Positions 1 through 5,922 of a stretch of 10,414 nucleotides of DNA are shown here, in pieces. The translations under genes and the position numbers were made by a program. Source of the DNA: Desulfonatronum sp. (lineage in GTDB: Bacteria; Desulfobacterota; Desulfovibrionia; Desulfovibrionales; Desulfonatronaceae); contig SKYX01000127.1 in NCBI GenBank assembly GCA_007127655.1, forward strand, positions 1-10,414. The letters are read 5' to 3'. The notes beneath the pieces were generated by a model. The model ran no database searches. It was not told the DNA's origin and was given only the letters and a program-made list of their open reading frames with translations. Position 1 is the first letter of the stretch. Every line of letters begins with the position of its first letter.

Positions 1-113
1 CATGATAAAAAAATTGAGAATACCATGGATATTTGTTTGGTGAGATCACTCCAGAAGAACTTGATATTTCATCTGGTTGTGTTTCCCACACATAATCCTC
101 AAGGAGGATTGAA

Positions 114-839
114 ATGCAACACCAAAAAAAAGTGCTCATTGGATCTGGGCCACGTATATTTCGAGAATTTCTCTCCACAATGCTTCAATCCAGGGAAGAT
201 TTCGACGTCGTCGACAAGCTCTTTGATGGCCTGGGCATCATTCAATCCGCAACATTGCACACGCCGGATTTGCTGATTTTGGATATTTTCCTGCCGCGGT
301 TCAATGGTATCAGCGTGATCAACGCCGTGCGTTCCAAATGTCCACGGATGAAAATTATTATTTTAACGGATTATGAATCTGAAGAATTTGTATCTGAAGC
401 TTTTCAAGCCGGTGCTCAAGGCTATTGCACCAAGAATGCCAGCACGAAGGAATTGATGGAGACCATCAAAAGCGTCATGGCCGGGAAAAACTTTATCAGC
501 CCTTCCGTGGCTGCCGGAGTGTTGGAGGGGTGCCTGGATGGTCGGAAGAGCAACCGGGCGAGCAATGATTGGGACCTGGTTACGAAGCGGGAACGCGAAG
601 TCCTGAAACTCTTGGCCGAAGCCTACAAGAACAAGGAAATTGCCGAAATGTTATACATTAGTCGCAAGACGGTCGAAAAGCATCGTTCCAACATCATGAG
701 CAAGCTTGGGCTGCACACTGTTGCGGAGCTGACTAGGTACGCCCATGATCGCGGACTTGTTAAAAATGGCGATCCTCGCACACAGCGCACGCTCTCCCGT
801 TCTTCCGATGTGCACGCTCGGGACTTTGCTCATCCTTGA
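114..839 (+). CDS. NarL/FixJ-family response regulator (receiver + LuxR-type HTH) with atypical receiver
   Basis: DNA-binding response regulator of 241 residues. The receiver spans about residues 5-122: the phosphoacceptor is D57 in LLILDIFLPRFNG, with the conserved T85 (ILTDY) and K107 (GYCTK). The LuxR/GerE helix-turn-helix spans about 155-213 (TKREREVLKLLAEAYKNKEI, then [16 protein letters not shown]). The start is fixed by AAGGAGG at 101-107, six bases before ATG. Where the family has the Mg-binding acidic pair near the N-terminus (VDDH), this protein reads GSGP (residues 10-13), so both acids are missing; phosphorylation may be weak, absent or Mg-independent (inference). The tail after about residue 215 is polar and non-conserved. 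A 5'-truncated second copy of its HTH lies at 8082-8264. No kinase is adjacent; the nearest is at 4214. Family assignment is firm, target genes are unknown. Confidence 0.93.
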   Translation: MQHQKKVLIGSGPRIFREFLSTMLQSREDFDVVDKLFDGLGIIQSATLHTPDLLILDIFLPRFNGISVINAVRSKCPRMKIIILTDYESEEFVSEAFQAGAQGYCTKNASTKELMETIKSVMAGKNFISPSVAAGVLEGCLDGRKSNRASNDWDLVTKREREVLKLLAEAYKNKEIAEMLYISRKTVEKHRSNIMSKLGLHTVAELTRYAHDRGLVKNGDPRTQRTLSRSSDVHARDFAHP

Positions 840-962
840 AAAGCAGGACTGCAAGTCATTGCGAGGACTCCAGCGTGGTGTATCTGTGGAACTGTTTAAT
901 TTTGTCCTCAATCATGGGCGTACGTCGCTTGTGACGAAGTATGTAATAACAAGGGAGCAAGT

Positions 963-1309
963 ATGGTACGCAAACAAATTCTGATAGTGTTTTGCAAGCA
1001 GCTCTTCAGGCGGCGGGAAGTCCTGCTCGAAATGCGACGGGACATTCAATAATCCAGCAAAAGGCTGAACGAACAGCAAGTGGTTGACGATAATCACACG
1101 CAACTGGAGAAGACCCAACGGGAGTTGGCAGAGCTGGCCCGACGCAGCCGGGATGAACTGTTCGCTGTGAAGACAGTTTTGCAACGCATCGCAGCCGGCG
1201 CATTCGGCATCTGCCAGGAATGCGGTGCTCAAATTCCGAATAATCTTTTGCTGGCGATACCATGGACGACCCTTGCATGGAATGCGCCAGGGAGAGAGAC
1301 AAGGAGGTG
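963..1309 (+). pseudogene. DksA/TraR-family C4 zinc-finger protein, broken by a stop and a frameshift
   Basis: Remnant of a DksA/TraR-type regulator, a family that binds RNA polymerase in stringent and stress control. ATG 963 is preceded by AAGGGAG (951-957) and reads 29 codons, ending in the family-like segment REVLLEMRRDIQ, before TAA at 1050-1052. The same frame then continues with the coiled-coil part (QLEKTQRELAELARRSRDEL) and the start of the zinc finger, GAFGICQECGAQIP, with the first cysteine pair at 1212-1223. The second pair, CMEC at 1274-1285, is in the +1-shifted frame, followed by ARERD. One missing base around 1270-1275 would explain this: restoring a T in CCTTGC gives TTLCMECARERD, as the family expects. 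Two separate lesions make sequencing error a less likely sole explanation. The shifted frame runs into the BON gene without a stop, so the original 3' end is unclear. Confidence 0.82.
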
Positions 1310-1312
1310 TTT

Positions 1313-1735
1313 GTGTCGAATGGAAATCCGCAGGGAGGGCCCCCCCTGAACGAAAGTTACGAGGGTTTGGTTGATGAGGCGCTTTGCAACGCCATTCTGG
1401 AGCATTTGCGCTACGATGGTCGTGTCGAGATCGACGATTTGCAGATGCACTGCCAGGGGCAAAAAGTGATTCTTTCCGGTGCGCTGCCCGGCCGTGATCG
1501 CCTGCAACTGCTGCACGAAGCCATCGAGGATGTCTTCGGAGTCCGTGAGATCGAAAACAATGTGCGGATCGATCCTGCAGCCTGGCAGCGTCGGGATCGT
1601 ACCCCGGGGACAATGCCACAAGGACGCAGCGAGGAGGAGACCATTCTGGAAGGCGAACCCGGCGAAAGCGACTACTACACCTCATTGCGGGACGGCGTGC
1701 CCGTGAATCCCCCGGACAGGCTCGTTCGGGATTAG
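1313..1735 (+). CDS. BON-domain protein
   Basis: Protein of 140 residues with one BON domain at about residues 20-88. The pattern DEALCNAILEHLRYDGRV, then VILSGALPGRDRLQLLHEA, then VFGVREIENNVRID shows the usual alpha-beta order and the conserved central glycine. BON domains occur in osmotic-shock and envelope-stress proteins such as OsmY and are thought to bind phospholipid or other hydrophobic ligands. No signal peptide or membrane segment is visible, so this version appears cytoplasmic. The C-terminal 50 residues are acidic and proline-rich with no recognised fold. GTG 1313 was chosen because AAGGAGG lies at 1301-1307, five bases upstream; an ATG at 1262 in the same frame lies inside the broken zinc-finger gene and encodes that gene's CMEC motif. 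The gene would have been translationally coupled to the DksA-like gene before that gene broke. Confidence 0.8.
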   Translation: MSNGNPQGGPPLNESYEGLVDEALCNAILEHLRYDGRVEIDDLQMHCQGQKVILSGALPGRDRLQLLHEAIEDVFGVREIENNVRIDPAAWQRRDRTPGTMPQGRSEEETILEGEPGESDYYTSLRDGVPVNPPDRLVRD

Positions 1736-1765
1736 GAGCAGCCGCCAACGTATCGGGAGAACTAA

Positions 1766-1792
1766 CCAGGAAACGCTTTTGGCCTTTCCTGG
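1766..1792. repeat. Inverted repeat (hairpin) downstream of the BON gene
   Basis: CCAGGAAA (1766-1773) is the exact reverse complement of TTTCCTGG (1785-1792), with an 11-base loop. It begins 31 bases after the BON stop codon. There is no T-tract after the stem, so it is at best a weak terminator or an mRNA 3'-end stabiliser. Confidence 0.35.
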
Positions 1793-1842
1793 GGTAGCCT
1801 GGAGCGGGGCGACGCTACGTGCCATGCGTCCGAAACAGGTGA

Positions 1843-1866
1843 CAGACATCCTCGTACAGCCAATCC
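1843..1866 (-). other. Short segment resembling part of the gene at 8483-8834
   Basis: Read on the minus strand this segment encodes DWLYEDV. It matches 8602-8625 at 22 of 24 bases, where the same DWLYEDV occurs in the minus-strand gene of 8483-8834. Similarity fades on the lower-coordinate side and stops at the higher-coordinate side five bases before the 43-bp repeat at 1871. It looks like a scrap of a related gene left beside a break point. The match is short, so chance or a wider unseen repeat family is possible. Confidence 0.4.
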
Positions 1867-1870
1867 TTCT

Positions 1871-1913
1871 GACTGGGGCGCTCAATACCTACTGCCGACA
1901 CCCCAATAAACGG
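1871..1913. repeat. 43-bp dispersed repeat, copy 1 (at the break point of the cfa remnant)
   Basis: Starts GACTGGGGCGCTC and ends ACACCCCAATAAACGG. It aligns with 9788-9831 with one substitution and one single-base indel. As a minus-strand transcript it can fold a 7-bp stem (UGGGGUG with CGCCCCA, one G-U pair) around a loop of about 18 bases. Copy 1 sits between the DWLYEDV-encoding scrap and the truncated cfa core, so it marks or created a junction. It could be a REP/MITE-like element or the residual end of a deleted mobile element. No transposase is nearby. Confidence 0.75.
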
Positions 1914-2131
1914 TCCTGGACATTGGCTGCGGCTGGGGAGGACTGGCCAGGTACGCGGCTGAACATTACGGATGCAACGTAACGGCCGTGAATATTTCCG
2001 AACAGCAGTTGCAGCATGCCCAGGAAAAATGCCGTGGGTTGTCCGTGGATTTCCTGAATCGTGATTACCGCTCCATTGACGGAATCTACGACAAGGTTGT
2101 TTCCGTGGGCATGTTTGAGCATGTGGCGGGG
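1910..2131 (+). pseudogene. Core fragment of cyclopropane-fatty-acyl-phospholipid synthase (Cfa-type SAM methyltransferase)
   Basis: The reading frame starting T-V-L-D-I-G-C-G-W-G-G (V codon at 1913) carries the SAM-binding motif I of the Cfa family, then AEHYGCNVTAVNISEQQ, the FLNRDYR segment and VSVGMFEHVAG. This order and wording match the methyltransferase core of cyclopropane fatty acid synthases, which methylenate double bonds of membrane phospholipids. Full-length enzymes are near 400 residues; only about 74 are present. An in-frame TAA lies at 1907-1909 inside the 43-bp repeat, so the N-terminal part is gone. After the FEHV motif at about 2125 the sequence stops resembling the family, although the frame stays open to 2257. 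It cannot be functional as it stands. Gene order suggests an original stress-associated location near the BON and DksA-like genes (inference). Confidence 0.85.
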
Positions 2132-2371
2132 CGATCCCAAACATCCTGCCGGGACGACAATCTGAGCGGTTTTCCCGGCGTCCGGGACGCCGCAGCGCCG
2201 CCACAGGAGGAACCCCGCCCATTCAGACCACCGGAATCCGTGCAGCCCATGCAGTGATCGCGGTCTTGTCCACAGGGCAGGGGGGCGGCATCCCTGATTT
2301 GACTGGAACTGCCTGATTGGGCTAATTCACTGAAAAAGTCCGTTCCCATATGCCGGGCGTCAGGCACGGCG
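2132..2371. other. Non-coding or degraded stretch between the cfa remnant and kaiC
   Basis: I see no supported gene here. A strong hairpin lies at 2176-2192 (CGGCGTC and its exact complement around a 3-base loop). A possible promoter for the kai operon lies at 2299-2326. The open frame continuing from the cfa remnant does not resemble any family I know. Confidence 0.55.
2299..2326 (+). promoter_or_regulatory. Candidate sigma-70-type promoter upstream of the kaiC operon
   Basis: TTGACT (2299-2304, 5 of 6 to the -35 consensus) and GCTAAT (2321-2326, 4 of 6 to the -10 consensus) are separated by 16 bases. It lies about 90 bases before the chosen kaiC start and after the last gene remnant. This is a consensus match only and may be fortuitous. 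Confidence 0.35.
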
Positions 2372-2416
2372 GTGCGTAGCCCATGCCCTCCCTCGCGGGA
2401 TCAAGGAGTTGTCCAC

Positions 2417-3886
2417 GTGTATCCTGAAGAACATCACGGCGACCCGACCGGGTCGTCGGCAAGCCGATCCATACCCAAGATTCCCACCAATATCCGCGGA
2501 CTGGACGGTATCCTCAAGGGCGGCTTTCCAGAAGGCCGCACGACCATACTCAGCGGCATGGCCGGTACGGGCAAGACCGTCCTGGCCCTGGAGTTCCTGT
2601 ACCGCGGGGCCCTGGAAGGTCATGCCGGACTGTTCATCTCCTTTGAAGAGCGTGCCGAGGACGTCCGGGCCAACGCCTCCGCAATGGGCATGGATCCCAC
2701 AGTCCTCGAGGACCAATCCAAACTCAGAATCATCCATGCGGAAATGCCTGTCGATGCCGTCATGACCGGGGATTTCGATACCAGGGGATTGCTGGCCCTG
2801 ATTGAGGGGCAGGCGCGTCTTACGGGAGCAAAGCGGATCGTGCTGGACGCCGTGGACTCCCTGATGTCCATTTTCGACAACCCCAGGCGCGAACGGGAAG
2901 AAATCAGCTTGCTGCTCAACAGGCTGCGAAGCCTCTCCATGACCACCATCTTCACGGTCAAGGTGGAACCGACCGGCCGGAACGTCTATCCATTTCTGGA
3001 TTTCATGGCCGACTGCGTCCTCCTTCTGGATCAGCGCGTTGCAGAGCAGATACGCACCCGGAGGCTGAAAGTCCTCAAGTACCGGGGGTCGGATTTTCTG
3101 AGCAATGAACACCCCTATGCCCTCTCTTCAGAGGGCGTGGTGCTGTTACCGGTCTCCGCCATGTCGATGAAGGATGCGTCGTTTCAGGAACGTGTCTCCA
3201 GCGGGAGTGAAGAGCTGGATCGGATCGTGGGAGGCGGCTATTTCAGGGGATCCTGTATCCTGCTTTGCGGACCCACCGGCATCGGCAAGACATCCCTGGC
3301 CTGCACCTTTGCCCATGCCGCGTGCGCCAGGGGGGAAAAGGTGCTCTACGTGGACTTCGAGGTCAGTCCGCAGACATTGGTGCTGGCAATGCGCAGCATC
3401 GGACTGGATCTGCAGCCGTCCCTGCAAGCCGACAGCAGGCTGCACATGCTTGCGGCCATGCCCGAATCCGACGGGTTTGAAGAGCATTTGGTCAGGATAC
3501 TCGCGGAAATGACCCGCTTTTCCCCGCGATACCTGATCGTGGACGCCATCTCCGCATGCCGACGAATGGGCTCCGAGAGGGATGCCTTTGATTTTCTCCT
3601 GCGACTGATGACCGCATGCAGGGCACGGGGCATTACCTCCTTTTTTACCAATCAGATCCGCAACCAGGATCACCTGACCCAACTGAGCGGACTGGGCATC
3701 TCATCCCTGGTGGACACCATCATCGCTCTGGAATACTTCCTGGACGGTCAGGAACTGAACCGCCGGCTAATGGTGATCAAGTCCCGCGGCTCGGATCACT
3801 CCAAGGAATTCCACCAGCTCGAACTCTCCGATACAGGTCTGCGGTTGCACCGGAACGCCGGCCAGGAGAACGCGGCCCGGGCTTAA
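2417..3886 (+). CDS. kaiC: KaiC-like two-domain RecA-fold ATPase
   Basis: Clock- or stress-type KaiC homologue of 489 residues from GTG 2417, chosen because AAGGAG at 2403-2408 has good spacing; the frame is open to GTG 2372. Two tandem KaiC domains are visible. CI has Walker A GMAGTGKT (about 2552-2578), FEE catalytic glutamates and Walker B RIVLDAVDS. CII has Walker A GPTGIGKT (about 3269-3292) and Walker B YLIVDAIS. The CI motif FEE is standard, but the CII equivalent reads DFEVS, so the second glutamate is Val. At the place of cyanobacterial Ser431-Thr432, GISSLVDTII offers a Ser-Ser pair, and the RGSDHSKEF tail motif is kept. KaiC hexamers normally hydrolyse ATP slowly in CI and autophosphorylate in CII. 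The neighbours kaiB and a kinase (19 bp and then an ATGA overlap) suggest one signalling unit. No kaiA is present, as usual outside cyanobacteria. Confidence 0.93.
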   Translation: MYPEEHHGDPTGSSASRSIPKIPTNIRGLDGILKGGFPEGRTTILSGMAGTGKTVLALEFLYRGALEGHAGLFISFEERAEDVRANASAMGMDPTVLEDQSKLRIIHAEMPVDAVMTGDFDTRGLLALIEGQARLTGAKRIVLDAVDSLMSIFDNPRREREEISLLLNRLRSLSMTTIFTVKVEPTGRNVYPFLDFMADCVLLLDQRVAEQIRTRRLKVLKYRGSDFLSNEHPYALSSEGVVLLPVSAMSMKDASFQERVSSGSEELDRIVGGGYFRGSCILLCGPTGIGKTSLACTFAHAACARGEKVLYVDFEVSPQTLVLAMRSIGLDLQPSLQADSRLHMLAAMPESDGFEEHLVRILAEMTRFSPRYLIVDAISACRRMGSERDAFDFLLRLMTACRARGITSFFTNQIRNQDHLTQLSGLGISSLVDTIIALEYFLDGQELNRRLMVIKSRGSDHSKEFHQLELSDTGLRLHRNAGQENAARA

Positions 3887-3905
3887 GGCGGAAGGATATG
3901 AAACC

Positions 3906-4217
3906 ATGAGCAGAGCCGGTTGCCCGACAGGCATCCCGACCGGATTGCACCTGATCCTCTATGTGGCCGGGGACGGGCCCAACTCCCGCATTGCCAGAGA
4001 GAACCTGGCCAGGGTCTGCGAAAAGGAGCTCGCCGGGCACTGCACGGTGCGCATCGTGGATGTTCTGGAGGACTTTTCCGCGGCGATCAAAAACAACATC
4101 CTGGTCACCCCCACCCTGCTGGTCTGCAAACCCGGACACGTTGTCACGGTCATCGGCAACCTGATCGATCATCAAAAAGTCCGGACTGCGCTGGGTTTGG
4201 AGGAGGCAGGGCCATGA
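3906..4217 (+). CDS. kaiB: KaiB-like thioredoxin-fold protein
   Basis: Protein of 103 residues, the usual KaiB length. LHLILYVAGDGPNSRIAREN matches the KaiB N-terminal strand and helix (YVAGxxPNS), VRIVDVLED matches the second strand (VIDVL), and ILVTPTLLV with PGHVVTVIGNLID matches the conserved TPTL cis-proline region and the G-D/N-L segment. KaiB binds the CI ring of KaiC after switching fold, and in cyanobacteria it sequesters KaiA and modulates output kinases. GGAAGGA at 3890-3896 lies nine bases before ATG 3906, which is 19 bases after the kaiC stop. The last codons overlap the kinase start (ATGA at 4214-4217), so the two are translationally coupled. The N-terminal MSRAGCPTGIPTG is a short non-conserved extension. 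Confidence 0.93.
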   Translation: MSRAGCPTGIPTGLHLILYVAGDGPNSRIARENLARVCEKELAGHCTVRIVDVLEDFSAAIKNNILVTPTLLVCKPGHVVTVIGNLIDHQKVRTALGLEEAGP

Positions 4218-5392
4218 CCGGGAAAACCGATGATTCCCTGCAACGACTCGAACAGGCCGAGGCCGCCCTTGAAGCCATCCGCAACGAAGAGGTGGACGCG
4301 GTGGTGGGCAGCAGAAACATTGTCCTGCTGAAGCTGCACCGGACCGAGCAGGCTCTCAGGCAGAGCGAGGAGCGCCTTCGCCTAGCCATGGAGGCCGGAA
4401 AACTGGCTTCCTGGGAGATTGACGCAGCCACTGGAACACTCACGTCCTGCCAGAGGCTCAAGGACATATTCGGGCTTTCAGCTGCTGACGACCAAACATT
4501 CCGTGAGCAATGCCTCTCCCTTGTTCCGGAGGAGGACCGCAAGCGATTGCTTGAGGAGGATGAACGCGCACTGGCCACAGGGGAAGGTTTTGAGATGGAG
4601 TTCCGCATCCGCCGCCCGGACGGAGAGATGCGCTGGCTCAGAAGTCAGGTCATGCCGGTCCAGAAGGGGCAGGGACGCCATGCCAGACTGGTGGGCGTGG
4701 TGGCCGACATCACCGAGCATAAAAAAAGTCGTGAAGCCTTGCAGGCCTCCTTGTTGGAAAAGGAGCTGCTCCTGCGCGAGGTCCATCACCGGGTCAAGAA
4801 CAACCTGGCGAATATTGCCGCACTGCTGGAGATGCAGCGTGCGGAAGTCGCAGAGCCCGTTGCCGCGGCTGCACTTGGCGATCTGGAAACCAGGGTCAGG
4901 TCCATCGCGCTTGTGCATGAGCTTCTGTACAAGAACAAGAGCCTGGCCCGGATCGATTTCCAGGAATATCTCGACACCCTGCTTCAGGACCTGCGCTTTT
5001 CCCTGGGGCAGGGCAGGAAGATCCGCTACAGTGCCCGGGCCGAGGAGATCAGCCTCGGGATCGACATGGCCATCCCCTGCGCAATGATCATCAACGAACT
5101 GGCGACCAATGCCTTCAGGCATGCCTTCCCGGTCGGAAAGGCCGGTGACGGCAGCAGCGAACCCGAGTTCCGCGTGGAGGTGCGCAAGGACAACAATCAA
5201 TACCGCGTCCTGGTGGCCGACAACGGTGTGGGGCTCCCGGAGGAGATCGACATGGACACCACCCGATCTTTTGGGCTGCGCCTGGTCAAGATGCTTGGCG
5301 GGCACCAGCTTCAGGGCGAATTCAAGCTGGAGCGCGGCAACGGGACGCGCATCACGTTCCTTTTCAAGGAGAGGAATACCAAGACCGAGTGA
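4214..5392 (+). CDS. PAS-domain sensor histidine kinase (HisKA_2 type)
   Basis: Soluble kinase of 392 residues with no membrane segment. Residues about 5-50 form a charged helix with the motif NEEVDAVVG, often seen at the N-terminus of proteobacterial PAS kinases. A PAS fold with its C-terminal PAC strand covers about 50-170 (LRLAMEAGKLASWEID through MRWLRSQVMPVQ and VGVVADITEHK). The dimerisation box LLREVHHRVKNNLANIAAL is the HisKA_2 version, with H192, just before RVKNN, the likely phosphosite. The ATPase has the N box INELATNAFRHAF (N294, N299), the G1 box DNGVGLP (336-342) and a final GNGTRITFLF. ATG 4214 overlaps the kaiB stop as ATGA. Being cytosolic and coupled to kaiBC, it is a natural candidate output or input kinase of the Kai proteins (inference). 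No response regulator is adjacent; the one at 114 is a possible partner. Confidence 0.92.
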   Translation: MTGKTDDSLQRLEQAEAALEAIRNEEVDAVVGSRNIVLLKLHRTEQALRQSEERLRLAMEAGKLASWEIDAATGTLTSCQRLKDIFGLSAADDQTFREQCLSLVPEEDRKRLLEEDERALATGEGFEMEFRIRRPDGEMRWLRSQVMPVQKGQGRHARLVGVVADITEHKKSREALQASLLEKELLLREVHHRVKNNLANIAALLEMQRAEVAEPVAAAALGDLETRVRSIALVHELLYKNKSLARIDFQEYLDTLLQDLRFSLGQGRKIRYSARAEEISLGIDMAIPCAMIINELATNAFRHAFPVGKAGDGSSEPEFRVEVRKDNNQYRVLVADNGVGLPEEIDMDTTRSFGLRLVKMLGGHQLQGEFKLERGNGTRITFLFKERNTKTE

Positions 5393-5669
5393 ACGGTCTG
5401 GCGAATAAAGGTATTTATCAACACTTATTCCATTCTCTTTCGGGATCGAAATCGAAATCGTTCGGATGAACATGACATGATCCGATACCGATTGCGATTT
5501 CGATTGCGATTTCGATAGCGAAACGCCATCCACAGCCAGTCATCAATCCAGGCGAATGTCGCCGCCCGCCCCCCGCTGCTCAGAATGATCACCTTGACGG
5601 CCATTCCACGCATGACTAAGTAATGAACATCAGTCTAACGGCAATGAAATTCATGCAGGAGAAGAGTAT
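5393..5669. other. Intergenic region with hexamer inverted repeats between kinase and toxin-antitoxin genes
   Basis: No supported gene. It contains the repeat block at 5445-5517 and, further right, a weak promoter-like TTGACG at 5594-5599 upstream of the antitoxin. The minus strand is open across part of it (62 codons), but the repeats force low-complexity Arg/Asn/Tyr codons, so I do not call a gene. Confidence 0.5.
5445..5517. repeat. Hexamer-type simple repeat forming an inverted repeat
   Basis: The left part (5445-5460) reads ATCGAAATCGAAATCG. The right part (about 5496-5517) reads CGATTTCGATTGCGATTT and on to CGAT, built from six-base units CGATTT/CGATTG, and is nearly the reverse complement of the left. 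The arms are about 35 bases apart and could form a cruciform or long RNA hairpin after the kinase gene, possibly acting as a terminator. There is no T-tract. Such CGAAAT-type repeats are easily copied by slippage. Confidence 0.6.
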
Positions 5670-5921
5670 ATGGCAAATGTACAGGTCAGAGTGGATGACA
5701 ACTTGCGAGCGCAGGCTCAAGCCGTGGCAAACAGTATGGGGATGGATCTGGCCTCGGCGGTCCGGATTTTTTTAACGCACATGGTTCGCGAAAACGGATT
5801 GCCGTTTCGACCAGTTGGAGACCCCTTCTACAGTGTTCAAAATCAGGCCCATCTTGCCAAGGTCGTTGAAGATTTGAACTGCGGAAGAAAGAGTTCAGCG
5901 CGTGATTTGATCGAGGATTGA
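5670..5921 (+). CDS. RelB/DinJ-family antitoxin
   Basis: Antitoxin of 83 residues. Residues about 3-45 form a ribbon-helix-helix DNA-binding unit (NVQVRVDDNLRAQAQAVANS, then MDLASAVRIFLTHMVRENGL) characteristic of the RelB/DinJ family; the family's FxxxxxDPF-type stretch is seen as GLPFRPVGDPF. The C-terminal part (HLAKVVEDLNCGRKSSARDL) would wrap the toxin. The pair should repress its own promoter, as is usual in the family. CAGGAGAAG at 5656-5664 precedes ATG 5670. The toxin start lies one base after its stop. The pairing is of note: YoeB toxins usually come with a YefM/Phd-type antitoxin, not RelB/DinJ. Confidence 0.9.
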   Translation: MANVQVRVDDNLRAQAQAVANSMGMDLASAVRIFLTHMVRENGLPFRPVGDPFYSVQNQAHLAKVVEDLNCGRKSSARDLIED

Positions 5922-5922
5922 G

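Noticed and set aside
14..42. Sigma-70 promoter upstream of the response regulator (TTGAGA at 14-19)
   Set aside because: No acceptable -10 hexamer at 16-18 bases spacing; only the ribosome site at 101-107 is convincing.
912..1748. Long minus-strand open frame of 278 codons opposite the DksA-like and BON genes
   Set aside because: Composition is rich in Arg, Pro, Ser and Cys as expected from the antisense of GC-rich genes. There is no family resemblance, and the plus strand carries recognisable BON and zinc-finger motifs.
1871..1913. Integron attC site
   Set aside because: The repeat has a short stem but lacks the GTTRRRY/RYYYAAC core sites, and no integrase or cassette array is present.
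2132..2257. Continuation of the cfa frame as a functional C-terminus
   Set aside because: After FEHV the residues (SQTSCRDDNLSGFPGVRDAA) do not match the family and pass through a strong hairpin at 2176-2192, so it is probably unrelated DNA.
2360..3112. Minus-strand open frame of 250 codons opposite kaiC
   Set aside because: The plus strand encodes clear Walker A, FEE and Walker B motifs. The antisense frame shows Gly/Gln/Asp-rich shadow composition and no ribosome site.
3920..4213. Upstream extension of the kinase frame through kaiB
   Set aside because: The frame is open but out of register with kaiB, Pro/Arg/His-rich, and the ATGA overlap at 4214 gives a standard coupled start.
5445..5517. 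CRISPR array
   Set aside because: The units are six bases and contiguous or opposed, with no regular spacers and no cas genes.
4478..5533. Minus-strand open frame of 351 codons opposite the histidine kinase
   Set aside because: Shadow of the kinase gene. Its other end runs into the hexamer repeats, giving low-complexity residues.
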